NCBI RefSeq assembly: GCF_001277175.1
Contig: NZ_CP012257.1
Span: 1,550,001-1,614,000 of the forward strand
Length of the DNA: 64,000 bases
From: Cronobacter universalis NCTC 9529
GTDB lineage: Bacteria; Pseudomonadota; Gammaproteobacteria; Enterobacterales; Enterobacteriaceae
Direction of reading: 5' to 3'
In this document: piece after piece, positions 50,491-58,157 of the stretch
Layout: each line of letters starts with the position of its first letter
Numbering within the stretch: position 1 is the stretch's first letter
The notes under the pieces: generated by a model
Seen by the model: only the letters and a program-made list of their open reading frames with translations
Databases searched by the model: none
Told to the model about the DNA's origin: nothing
Made by a program: the position numbers and the translations under genes

Positions 50491-52116
50491 ATGAAAGTGA
50501 ATCATAAAGCTCTGGCTTTTTCTCTCATCGCCGCCGTCATTTCCGGCGCATGCGCGACGGCGTATGCGGCGCAGGTGCCGGCAGGCGTTGAGCTGGCGGC
50601 AAAACAGGAACTGGTGCGCAATAACGGCAGCGAGCCTGCCTCGCTCGATCCGCATAAAGTGGAGAGCGACGTTGAATTCAACATTATCAGCGACGTTTTC
50701 GAAGGGCTGGTGGCGGTGCGTAAAGATGGCTCGATTGAGCCGCGGCTCGCGGAAAGCTGGGAAAACAAAGACAACACCGTCTGGACGTTTCATCTGCGCA
50801 AGGGCGTGACCTGGTCTGACGGCGAGCCTATCACGGCGGAAGATGTGGTCTGGAGCTGGCGGCGCCTGGTCGATCCGAAAACCGTCTCTCCGTACGCCAC
50901 CTTCCCGGGCAACATGCATATTGAAAACGCCGCCGACATCGCTGACGGCAAAAAGCCGACCGACACCCTGGGCGTGAAGGCGCTGGATGACAACACCATT
51001 CAGGTGACCCTGACGCAGCCCACCGCGGCGTTCCTGTCGATGCTGGCGCACCCGTCGCTGGTGCCTGTCGATAAAACCGCGGTCGAGCGTTTTGGCGATA
51101 AATGGGCGCGGCCGGAGCATTTCGTGTGCAGCGGCGCGTATAAAGTCACCGACTGGGTGGTGAATGAAAAAATCGTGGCCGAGCGCAATAAACGCTACTG
51201 GAACGACAAAGAGACCGTTATTAATAAAGTCACTTATCTGCCGATCGCCGCCGAAACGGCGGATCTGAATCGCTATAAAGCGGGCGAAATTGACATCACC
51301 AGTACCGTGCCGCTCAACCAGTTCACCCAGCTGAAAAAAACGGTGCCCGATCAGGTTGATGTCTCGCCGCTGCTGGCGACGTATTACTATGAGTTTAATA
51401 CCAGTAAAGCGCCGTTTAACGATCCGCGCGTGCGCCGCGCGCTCAACATGGCGCTCGATAAAGACATCATCGCCCAAAAAGTGCTGGCGCAGGGGCAGCG
51501 TCCGGCGTGGGTGGTCAGCCAGCCGGAGATCGGCGGCGTGAAAATCGCGCCGCCGGAGTACGCCAGCTGGCCGCTGGAAAAACGCGTCAGCGAGGCGAAA
51601 AAACTGCTGGAGGAGGCAGGCTTCAACGCTCAGCATCCGCTCACGTTTAATCTGCTCTATAACACCATGGAATCGCACCAGCGCATCGCTATCGCGGCAA
51701 GCTCCATGTGGCAGAAAAATCTCGGCGTGGTGGTAAAACTCCAGAACCAGGAGTGGAAAACCATGCTGGATAGTAAACACACCGGTAATTTCGATGTGGT
51801 GCGCTACGCCTGGAACGCCGATTACGACGACGCCTCTACTTTCCTGAATAACTACCGCACCGGCGACAGCCAGAACACCTCGCGCTATACCAACAAAGCC
51901 TATGACGAGGTCCTGGCGAAAGCGTCCAAAGCCGGCGATGTCACCGAACGCGGGAAATATTATCAGCAGGCGGAAACGATCCTGGCTCAGGATGTGCCTG
52001 CCATTCCGGTCTATCACTACGTGCGCACCCATATGGTGAAACCCTGGGTTGGCGGTTTTTACTCCAGTAACCTGGGTTTCTATTACACGAAAGATATGTA
52101 CATCAAAAAACATTAA
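50491..52116 (+). CDS. OppA-like periplasmic peptide-binding protein (orphan)
   Basis: 541 residues. A signal peptide (MKVNHKALAFSLIAAVISGA, cleavage after residue 26, AYA) precedes AQVPAGVELAAKQELVRNNG, which mirrors the OppA mature start. An SBP_bac_5 domain follows: SLDPHKVESDVEFNIISDVF, WTFHLRKGVTWSDGEPITAE, SGAYKVTDWVVNE and LLYNTMESHQRIAIAASSMW. The closest family is OppA/MppA, but differences are many, for example the WVVSQPEIGGVK segment. No permease or ATPase gene is nearby, so it probably feeds OppBCDF encoded elsewhere or has a dedicated ligand. I do not give a gene symbol. It lies between yccA and serT, a site with no such gene in K-12. Confidence 0.9.
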   Translation: MKVNHKALAFSLIAAVISGACATAYAAQVPAGVELAAKQELVRNNGSEPASLDPHKVESDVEFNIISDVFEGLVAVRKDGSIEPRLAESWENKDNTVWTFHLRKGVTWSDGEPITAEDVVWSWRRLVDPKTVSPYATFPGNMHIENAADIADGKKPTDTLGVKALDDNTIQVTLTQPTAAFLSMLAHPSLVPVDKTAVERFGDKWARPEHFVCSGAYKVTDWVVNEKIVAERNKRYWNDKETVINKVTYLPIAAETADLNRYKAGEIDITSTVPLNQFTQLKKTVPDQVDVSPLLATYYYEFNTSKAPFNDPRVRRALNMALDKDIIAQKVLAQGQRPAWVVSQPEIGGVKIAPPEYASWPLEKRVSEAKKLLEEAGFNAQHPLTFNLLYNTMESHQRIAIAASSMWQKNLGVVVKLQNQEWKTMLDSKHTGNFDVVRYAWNADYDDASTFLNNYRTGDSQNTSRYTNKAYDEVLAKASKAGDVTERGKYYQQAETILAQDVPAIPVYHYVRTHMVKPWVGGFYSSNLGFYYTKDMYIKKH

Positions 52117-52232
52117 CCGGAACGCGGTGCTGTTATTGCCCGTAAAACTGCTTTATTTGTGATCGTTGTGCCGGTATTTCAGTCAATTAGCGGGCTTTTG
52201 GCTGTTTTTAAGGCAATCGAACACATTCGGGC

Positions 52233-52261
52233 TTTACACGGCGCGGGGGGATGTTTATAGT
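52233..52261 (+). promoter_or_regulatory. Promoter of tRNA-Ser
   Basis: TTTACA (52233-52238) and TATAGT (52256-52261) are separated by exactly 17 bp, and a GC-containing discriminator (TCGCGTC) follows, 12 bases before the tRNA. This is the layout of stringently controlled stable-RNA promoters. Confidence 0.75.
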
Positions 52262-52273
52262 TCGCGTCATTGC

Positions 52274-52361
52274 GGAAGTGTGGCCGAGCGGTTGAAGGCA
52301 CCGGTCTTGAAAACCGGCGACCCGAAAGGGTTCCAGAGTTCGAATCTCTGCGCTTCCGCCA
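52274..52361 (+). tRNA. serT: tRNA-Ser (anticodon UGA)
   Basis: 88 nt, beginning GGAAGTGTGGCCGAGCGGTT, with D-arm, anticodon loop CTTGAAA (anticodon TGA at 52308-52310), long variable arm (CGACCCGAAAGGGTTCC) and TTCGAATC T-loop. CCA is encoded at 52359-52361. Acceptor strands GGAAGTG and CGCTTCC pair with one G-T. It reads UCA (and UCG, UCU by modification) codons. Position after yccA corresponds to serT in E. coli. Confidence 0.98.
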
Positions 52362-52370
52362 ACCAATTTA

Positions 52371-52400
52371 AGGGGATGCCGAAAGGCGTCCCCTTTTTCG
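52371..52400 (+). terminator. Terminator after serT
   Basis: AGGGGATGCC (52371-52380) and GGCGTCCCCT (52385-52394) form a 10-bp stem (one T-G pair) with a GAAA tetraloop, followed by TTTTCGTTT. It lies 9 nt after the tRNA. Confidence 0.88.
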
Positions 52401-52663
52401 TTTGGGTGTTTCGCCTTCCGCGCTTCATCAGGGTTTCCTTAATGGTTTTCGGTAAGTTTGTTACTGGAAGAAAAACCGCCTGCCGCATGCAGGGCCGCCT
52501 GACCGCCTGATACCTCTCCTGACCGGTAAACTCTGCTTACATCTGCCCGTTGCCCATTGCTTGTGAATGTTATTTGCGTGCGTAGCATCTGCGCTTTAAC
52601 CCGCTGTTAAACAAACGCTTCTCGCTGAAGCAAAGCGGGCAGGTGGTTTCAGGGAGAGAAACA
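52400..52663 (+). other. Gene-free stretch between serT terminator and tssA
   Basis: About 260 bases with no convincing gene. I looked for a duplicated tRNA 3' end, an integrase remnant or a direct repeat that would mark an attachment site and found none. A purine-rich AGGGAGAG lies directly before tssA, and its promoter is probably inside this stretch. Confidence 0.6.
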
Positions 52664-54250
52664 ATGGCATCGCTGCAGACGGTTTTAGAGAGTTGTCAGG
52701 TACAGGCAGATGAACTGGCGGCGCAGACTCAGGCACGTCTCGCGCTCTGGGAAAAATGGCTGCAACCCGTCATCGCCACCCACCCCACCGGCGACGATCC
52801 GGGCTATGACGACCATTTCCAGCAGATCCGCGAAGAGGTGAATAAACTCTCCGGCGCGGACACCACGCTTATCAGCGAACTGGCGGAAAAAGTGCTGACC
52901 ACGTCAGCCAAGGATATTCGCGTCGCGACCTATTACGCCTGGTCGCGGCTGCATCGTGAGGGCGAAGCGGGCTTTGCCGAAGGGCTGGAGCTGCTCGCCG
53001 CGCTGCTTGCGCGGTTTGGCGCGGCGCTGCACCCGCAGCGCGCGCGCAGCCGTCAGGCGGCGCTGGAGTGGCTGGCAGGCGCGCGCGTCCTCGACAGCCT
53101 GTCGCTTTACCCGGAAGTGACGCGCGATGACGCCCGGCGAACCGCGGGCGCGCTGCTCTTGATTGAACAGGCGCTGGCGCAGGAAGAGCCTGCAGCGCGC
53201 CCGTCGTTCACCGCACTGTACGGCGCGCTGGAAGCGCGGCTGATAAAAGCGGGCGGCGTGGATGCGGTTGTGCCGCAAACCACCAGCGACAGCAGCGCGA
53301 CGCCGCCCGCGGCTGCGCCTGTCATCAGCGCTATTACTTCCGGGCGCGACCTGCTGGATCAGGCCCGCCAGCTTGCCGATTACCTGCGTAACCAGCCCGA
53401 CGGCTGGCTCGCCGCCCACCGCATGATGAAAAGCCTGCGTCACGACACCCTTCATCAGTTGCCGCCGCTCGCAGGCGACGGGCGCACCCGCATTGAACCC
53501 CCAAAGGCCGACCAGCGCGCGCTGTTAAAACGGCTCTGGCTTCAGCAGAGCTGGCTTGAGCTGCTGGAGCAGGCCGACAGCCTGTTTGCGCGCGGCGCCA
53601 GTCACTTGTGGCTCGATTTGCAGTGGTATCTCCATGAAGCCTTACAAAAATCTGGCCAGGAGACGCTGGCGGGTATCATTCGCGCCGATCTTAACGGGCT
53701 GTTAAGCCGGCTGCCGGGCCTTGAGACGCTGGCGTTCAGCGACGGCACGCCGTTCGCCGACGAGGTGACGCAGCACTGGATCGCGCAGCAGGTGCGGGAA
53801 AATGCCTCCGGCCCTGACGCGGCGCACGTTGTGGACGCAGGCAGCGCTGCCGATGATGAGGTGCTGCAACTGGAGCCGGAAGCCGTCGCGCTCGCCGACA
53901 GCGACGGCATTGACGCAGCGCTCGGCTGGCTACAGGCCCGGCCCGCGCTCGCCACGCCGCGCCAGCGCTGGTTACTGCGTCTGCTGATGGCGCGTTTAGC
54001 CGAGCAATACGGCAAAAACGATCTGGCGCTGCATCTGCTGGCGGGGCTGGATGCGAACGCATCGCAGATGACGCTCTCACAGTGGGAGCCGGCGCTGCTT
54101 TTTGAAGTAGGCGCCAGGCGGCTGCGGCTGCTGCGCATGAAAGCCGGACGCAGCGACGCGGAGAAAGCGCGTCTGCAAACCGATATGGAACAGCTGCTGG
54201 CGGGGCTTATCGCCATCGATCCGGCGCGCGCCGCCGTGCTGTGCGGCTAA
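52664..54250 (+). CDS. tssA: Type VI secretion system TssA-family protein (ImpA_N + VasJ-type C-terminus)
   Basis: 528 residues from ATG 52664 (MASLQTVLESCQVQADELAA), with AGGGAGAG 5 nt upstream; an in-frame start at 52643 would add seven residues. An ImpA-type N-terminal region lies at about residues 55-185 (VATYYAWSRLHREGEAGFAE), a Pro/Ala/Ser linker at 205-225, and a helical C-terminal VasJ-type region (SLRHDTLHQLPPLAGDGRTR; QQSWLELLEQADSLFARGAS). TssA proteins cap or prime the tail-tube/sheath and baseplate assembly. It is the first of three T6SS genes here; no hcp, tssB, tssC, clpV or tssM is in the window. Confidence 0.85.
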   Translation: MASLQTVLESCQVQADELAAQTQARLALWEKWLQPVIATHPTGDDPGYDDHFQQIREEVNKLSGADTTLISELAEKVLTTSAKDIRVATYYAWSRLHREGEAGFAEGLELLAALLARFGAALHPQRARSRQAALEWLAGARVLDSLSLYPEVTRDDARRTAGALLLIEQALAQEEPAARPSFTALYGALEARLIKAGGVDAVVPQTTSDSSATPPAAAPVISAITSGRDLLDQARQLADYLRNQPDGWLAAHRMMKSLRHDTLHQLPPLAGDGRTRIEPPKADQRALLKRLWLQQSWLELLEQADSLFARGASHLWLDLQWYLHEALQKSGQETLAGIIRADLNGLLSRLPGLETLAFSDGTPFADEVTQHWIAQQVRENASGPDAAHVVDAGSAADDEVLQLEPEAVALADSDGIDAALGWLQARPALATPRQRWLLRLLMARLAEQYGKNDLALHLLAGLDANASQMTLSQWEPALLFEVGARRLRLLRMKAGRSDAEKARLQTDMEQLLAGLIAIDPARAAVLCG

Positions 54251-54281
54251 GTCATCACTGTATTCAGGGAAGGAGAAAACG

Positions 54282-54737
54282 ATGCCCGAAACCCCTCTCA
54301 CGCCGTCGCTCTATGAAATACTCTACGGCCATTTCGCCGGCGGCCTGCCGCTGGATGTTGTCAGCGAAGAAAATCAGGTGGTCTTGTCCGTGCTCGATAA
54401 CATGCAACGCATTCTCAATACCCGCGCCGGCAGTCTCAAACATCTGCCGGATTACGGCCTGCCGGATCTGACCAAAATTCTTCAGGGTATGCCCGGCACC
54501 GCGCATGAACTCATCAGCGCGCTCTCCGCCGTGTTGCTGAAATATGAGCCGCGGCTGAAGCGGCTTACCGTTGTGATGCTCCCGCAAACCATTCCCGGCG
54601 AGCTGCGCTACGCGATTGACGCCGAGCTGAAAGGCGTGGGGCTGGTGCGCTACGGCACCGAGTTTATGCCGGAAGGGCGGGTGCTGATCCGCCATCTCAA
54701 ACAACAGCAATTTATGGATAACCGCGCCGCGATCTGA
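54282..54737 (+). CDS. tssE: Type VI secretion baseplate subunit TssE (gp25-like)
   Basis: 151 residues with AGGAG upstream of ATG 54282 (MPETPLTPSLYEILYGHFAG). It carries the GPW/gp25 lysozyme-like fold typical of TssE, with SVLDNMQRILNTRAGSLKHL, PDYGLPDLTKIL and a C-terminal strand FMPEGRVLIRHLKQQ. TssE is a wedge part of the T6SS baseplate, homologous to T4 gp25, which starts sheath polymerisation. It follows tssA by 31 nt and precedes the VasL-type gene by 20 nt. Length is normal, so it is not visibly truncated. Confidence 0.88.
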   Translation: MPETPLTPSLYEILYGHFAGGLPLDVVSEENQVVLSVLDNMQRILNTRAGSLKHLPDYGLPDLTKILQGMPGTAHELISALSAVLLKYEPRLKRLTVVMLPQTIPGELRYAIDAELKGVGLVRYGTEFMPEGRVLIRHLKQQQFMDNRAAI

Positions 54738-54757
54738 GCGGCCTTCAGGACAGGGAT

Positions 54758-56095
54758 ATGATGGACACGTCCACTGAACGTCATCTGAAAACCGGCGGCG
54801 ATCCGCGTCTGCTGCCGGATTACGCCGCGCTTCGCGAAGAACTCGGCAAACTCACGCACCCGGCGCGCCCGGATGTCGACTGGCGGCGGGTCGAACAGCT
54901 GTCGCTCTCGCTCTTTGAGCGCAACGGCGTCGAGCTGCAAACCGCCGCGTGGTATACGCAGGCCCGTCTGCGCTTGCTGGGGCTGCCGGGCCTTAACGAA
55001 GGGCTGGCGATCCTTGAGGCGCTTATCGCGCGCCAGTGGAGCAACCTGTGGCCGCAACCGGTGCACGCGCGCATGGAGATTTTAAGCGGCCTCAGCCAGC
55101 GCGTGCAGCAGACGCTGCGCACACTTTCATTGACCTATGCGGATCTCGGCGCGCTCTATCAGGCGGAGCAGCACGTAACGCGTATTATCGCGGTGCTGGA
55201 GCGCCTTGAGCTGAAGCATGTCAGTCAGATGGACGCTCTGCGTACGCACCTGCATAACGCGGCGTCGCGCCTGGAAAACGACGCCGGGCAGGGCGAGGTG
55301 ACGCTAAAAGCGGGCGCGACGGCGGTTCAGGACGCGCAGACGGATGACATCCGCCGGGTCTATGTCGCGGCCAGCGCGCCAGCGCCGAACGTAATATTGC
55401 CTCAACCGTCAGCGCCCCGCGGGCTGAAACCTTTTATCGCCGGTATGCTCACTATGCTGGTGGCGGGCGGCGCGCTGCTGATGGGCTGGCAGGCGTATCA
55501 GCGCCCCGATCCGGCGCAGGCGCTGATTGCGGCGTCGCTTCGCGCGTGGCCGCAGGTGGCGGAAAACGCCGCCATCACGCCGGAACAGGCGCGCCGGATA
55601 GATCCTGGCGCGGTACTTGACCAGACGCGACAGCGCCTCGACTGGCTGGCCGCGCTGTCGCCGGCGCGCAATATCCGCTTTGCCTGCGCGCTGGCGCGTC
55701 AGGCCGGCGTACTCTGGCCGCAGCATCCCCAGGCGCAGGCGCTGACCCGCCAGTGGCGCCAGCAGATGAGCGCCGCCGCGATGCCGCTGCAAAATCTTGA
55801 CGGCTGGCGTCGCGGCATGACGCAGCTTGATGCGCTTGCCGCGCGGCTCAACGCGCTTGATGAACGGCGTGGGAAATACCTGACCGCCAGCGAACTCAAA
55901 ACGATGGTATTTAACATTCACCAGGCGTTTGCCGCCATGCCGCCCGCCGAAGAGTTGCTGCGCCAGATGGCAGAGCAGCGCCAGCAGGGCATGGAGTCAG
56001 CCGCGCTGCGTCAGGAGACCGAAACCCGCCTGAATCAGCTTCTTTACCGTTATGTTCTGCTGACGCCGCCGTCGCCCGATAACACCACGCCATGA
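54758..56095 (+). CDS. VasL-type T6SS protein with ImpA_N domain and one membrane helix (TagA-like)
   Basis: 445 residues (MMDTSTERHLKTGGDPRLLP; starts 54758 or 54761). An ImpA-type N-terminal domain occurs at about residues 15-170 (WYTQARLRLLGLPGLNEGLA, NLWPQPVHARMEILSGLSQR), similar to the corresponding part of the TssA two genes upstream. A single hydrophobic segment (about residues 226-244, FIAGMLTMLVAGGALLMGW) precedes a helical C-terminal VasL-type domain. Proteins of this class include TagA, which is reported to stop sheath growth at the distal membrane; equivalence here is inference. It ends the T6SS trio. Confidence 0.8.
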   Translation: MMDTSTERHLKTGGDPRLLPDYAALREELGKLTHPARPDVDWRRVEQLSLSLFERNGVELQTAAWYTQARLRLLGLPGLNEGLAILEALIARQWSNLWPQPVHARMEILSGLSQRVQQTLRTLSLTYADLGALYQAEQHVTRIIAVLERLELKHVSQMDALRTHLHNAASRLENDAGQGEVTLKAGATAVQDAQTDDIRRVYVAASAPAPNVILPQPSAPRGLKPFIAGMLTMLVAGGALLMGWQAYQRPDPAQALIAASLRAWPQVAENAAITPEQARRIDPGAVLDQTRQRLDWLAALSPARNIRFACALARQAGVLWPQHPQAQALTRQWRQQMSAAAMPLQNLDGWRRGMTQLDALAARLNALDERRGKYLTASELKTMVFNIHQAFAAMPPAEELLRQMAEQRQQGMESAALRQETETRLNQLLYRYVLLTPPSPDNTTP

Positions 56096-56123
56096 CGGTC
56101 AGTTTCGCTCTCCCTGTAACAGG

Positions 56124-56151
56124 CAAAAAAAATCCTGCCCGTCGGGCAGGA
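56124..56151 (-). terminator. Terminator of the LysR-type gene
   Basis: TCCTGCCC (56133-56140) pairs with GGGCAGGA (56144-56151). On the minus strand the stem is followed by eight T, while the plus side has no T-run, so it ends the LysR gene rather than the T6SS trio. Confidence 0.8.
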
Positions 56152-56259
56152 AATTAACAGTATCAGGGGATTCACATCGAGCGTGTCTCTCAGGAGGAGT
56201 GAGTACACATTTGAAGTGTAGCCAGCCGGCAGCCGGCAGCCCCGCATTTGAGTGGATTC

Positions 56260-57162
56260 TCAACGATACCAGGGGGTTAGCGCCTGACGTACCGCGCCGA
56301 TGAGGCGCTTTTTCCATGCCACCGTCGAGGTGCGGTACTGCAAAAAAAGACTGCCGAGCGCTTTTTCATCATCCAGCTCCAGCATGGAGAGCTGCGCATT
56401 ATCTTTGAGCGTGGCGAACCACGGCCAGGGTACCACCGCCAGCAGCGGCGCTTCACGTAACGCGCCTGGAAGCTGGGCGTAGTCGGTACAGATAAATTCC
56501 AGCCGTCGCGTCAGTCCGCTGCGCGCCAGCTGGCGATCCAGCTCGTTTTCTGGCTGCGGCCACGGGTGACAATAGGCGTGCGGATAGTCGCACAGTCCCG
56601 CCAGCGTCAGGCGGGTCTGCCCGGCGAGCGCCTGGCGAAGCGGCGGGCCATAAAGGATAACCAGCCGCGTCTGCCCGACGCGTTCATAGTGCAGGGCGCT
56701 GAGCTGCTTCTGGTGATCGCCCACCGCCAGCAGCAGATCGATTGAACCCTCCACCAGGTCGTCGCGCCAGGCGCGCCGCTCGAACGCCACGCACTCAACG
56801 CTCGCCTGGGCCTGATGCGCTTTTTGCGCCAGCACCGGCGCCAGCAGCGTATTAAGCGCGGGCGGCACGACCACCCGAAAGCGCCGCTCGTGCGGCTGCG
56901 GCTCGCCGAACATCTCTTCATTCAGCGAAACAAACAGCGGCACCAGTTTATCGCGCAGCGCCTGCGCGAAAGGCGTCGGATGCTGGCGGTTCCCTTCGCG
57001 GCGAAACAGCGGATCGCCCAGCGCCTCGCGCAGCCGCGACAGCGCATGGCTCACGGCCGAAGGCGTAATGTTCAGCCGCTGCGCCGTCTCGCCGGTGGTG
57101 CCCGTCTGTAGCATCACGTAAAGCACTTTCAGCAGGTTCATATCCAGTTGCAGGATATTCAT
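56260..57162 (-). CDS. LysR-type transcriptional regulator
   Basis: 300 residues from ATG 57162 (MNILQLDMNLLKVLYVMLQT), with GGA 10 nt upstream; a TTG at 57177 would add five residues. The N-terminal winged HTH (about residues 8-66) contains GTTGETAQRLNITPSAVSHA LSRLREALGDPLFRRE in two adjoining stretches, then a LysR substrate-binding domain (about 90-295). It is divergent from the metallo-beta-lactamase-like gene with only 72 bp between starts, the typical arrangement of a LysR regulator and its target, as with ampR-ampC. Inducer is unknown. No special symbol is warranted. Confidence 0.9.
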   Translation of the reverse strand: MNILQLDMNLLKVLYVMLQTGTTGETAQRLNITPSAVSHALSRLREALGDPLFRREGNRQHPTPFAQALRDKLVPLFVSLNEEMFGEPQPHERRFRVVVPPALNTLLAPVLAQKAHQAQASVECVAFERRAWRDDLVEGSIDLLLAVGDHQKQLSALHYERVGQTRLVILYGPPLRQALAGQTRLTLAGLCDYPHAYCHPWPQPENELDRQLARSGLTRRLEFICTDYAQLPGALREAPLLAVVPWPWFATLKDNAQLSMLELDDEKALGSLFLQYRTSTVAWKKRLIGAVRQALTPWYR

Positions 57163-57234
57163 CAGATGCCATTCCAATTGAGCAGCATTAAAAAGGCGCT
57201 AATTATACTGCGTCTCCTTACTCAGGAGATGCTA
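57163..57234. promoter_or_regulatory. Divergent promoter region of LysR gene and beta-lactamase-like gene
   Basis: 72 bp. A TATACT (57204-57209) can serve as -10 on the plus strand and the overlapping TATAAT (read on the minus strand from 57201-57206) as -10 of the LysR gene. AT-rich ATTAAAAAGGCGCTAATTAT lies between. A LysR-type T-N11-A site is likely but I cannot single it out. AGGAG at 57223-57227 is the ribosome site for the plus-strand gene. Confidence 0.5.
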
Positions 57235-58122
57235 ATGAAACCTCGTATCGCACTTTTTTCTTGTCTGATGTCGCTGCTCTCTGTACCTGCGTATGCCGCG
57301 CTCGACCCTGCCCAGCCGCTGGCCGAGGCGCCGCCCTATTCACTTTTTGAGGCCTGGGCCAAGCCTGTGCAGCCCTTCGCCATCTGGCCCGGCGTCTGGT
57401 ACGTCGGTACCGAAAATCTCTCGTCGGTGCTGCTCACCACGCCGCAGGGCCACATCCTGATTGACGCGGGCCTTGACGCCAGCGCGCCGCAGATCAAACG
57501 CAACATAGAAGCGCTCGGTTTTCGCCTGACCGATATCCGCTACATCGTGAACAGCCATGCGCGGCTCGATCAGGCGGGCGGCATCGCGCGCCTGAAAGCG
57601 TGGAGCGGCGCGCGCGTTATCGCAAGCCATGCCAACGCGGAGCAGATGGCGCGCGGCGGTAAAGAGGATGTCGCGCTGGGCGATGCGCTGCCGTTCCCGC
57701 CAGTAACGGTGGATATTGAGGCGCAGGACGGGCAGCAGTGGCATCTGGGCGGCGTGACGCTGGTGGCCATGTTTACACCCGGCCATCTGCCGGGCGCGAC
57801 CTCCTGGAAAGCGACGCTCGCCGACGGCAAAACGCTTATCTACGCCGACAGCCTGGCGACGCCGGGCTATCCGCTGGTTAATAACCGCAACTACCCGACG
57901 CTGGTGGGAGATATTCGCCAGAGCTTTACGCGGCTTGAGGCGCAACAGGTGGATATCTTTCTTGCCAATAAAGGCGAGCGTTTTGGTCTGATGGATAAAA
58001 TGGCGCGCAAGGCGCGGGGCGAAGATAACGCGTTTATCGACCCTGAGGGATTACGGCGCTATGTCGCGCAGTCGCGGGAGGCTTTTGAGAAACAGCTGGC
58101 CGCGCAGCGCGCGCAGCCCTGA
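57235..58122 (+). CDS. Metallo-beta-lactamase-fold periplasmic protein, subclass B3 variant (His-Arg-Asp-Gln/Lys)
   Basis: 295 residues from ATG 57235, with AGGAG upstream. Signal peptide MKPRIALFSCLMSLLSVPAY-A. The B3-like fold has FAIWPGVWYVGTENLSSVLL, GHILIDAGLDASAPQI and TPGHLPGATSW. The standard HxHxDH motif reads HARLDQ (residues 108-113), so the second His is Arg110 and the fourth is Gln113. The third metal His is His184, and the position usually His263 is Lys246 (LANKGERFG). This is the substitution set I recall for B3-RQK enzymes such as that of Cronobacter sakazakii. Activity against beta-lactams may be weak or need metals in an unusual way; not established here. LysR gene is divergent. 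Confidence 0.88.
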   Translation: MKPRIALFSCLMSLLSVPAYAALDPAQPLAEAPPYSLFEAWAKPVQPFAIWPGVWYVGTENLSSVLLTTPQGHILIDAGLDASAPQIKRNIEALGFRLTDIRYIVNSHARLDQAGGIARLKAWSGARVIASHANAEQMARGGKEDVALGDALPFPPVTVDIEAQDGQQWHLGGVTLVAMFTPGHLPGATSWKATLADGKTLIYADSLATPGYPLVNNRNYPTLVGDIRQSFTRLEAQQVDIFLANKGERFGLMDKMARKARGEDNAFIDPEGLRRYVAQSREAFEKQLAAQRAQP

Positions 58123-58128
58123 AACGAA

Positions 58129-58150
58129 GCCCTCTGCGTAAGCAGAGGGC
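58129..58150. terminator. Hairpin between the beta-lactamase-like gene and yccJ
   Basis: GCCCTCTGC (58129-58137) and GCAGAGGGC (58142-58150) make a 9-bp stem with a GTAA loop. T-runs on either side are weak, so it may end transcripts of both convergent genes only partly. Confidence 0.6.
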
Positions 58151-58157
58151 CGAAGGG

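Noticed and set aside
50320..52113. 597-codon minus-strand frame opposite the OppA-like gene
   Set aside because: Shadow frame rich in His, Arg and Phe, no domain; the sense gene has a signal peptide and clear family.
52362..58157. serT as attachment site of a mobile island
   Set aside because: I found no integrase, no duplicated tRNA 3' end and no flanking direct repeat, so only a variable locus is claimed, not a mobile element.
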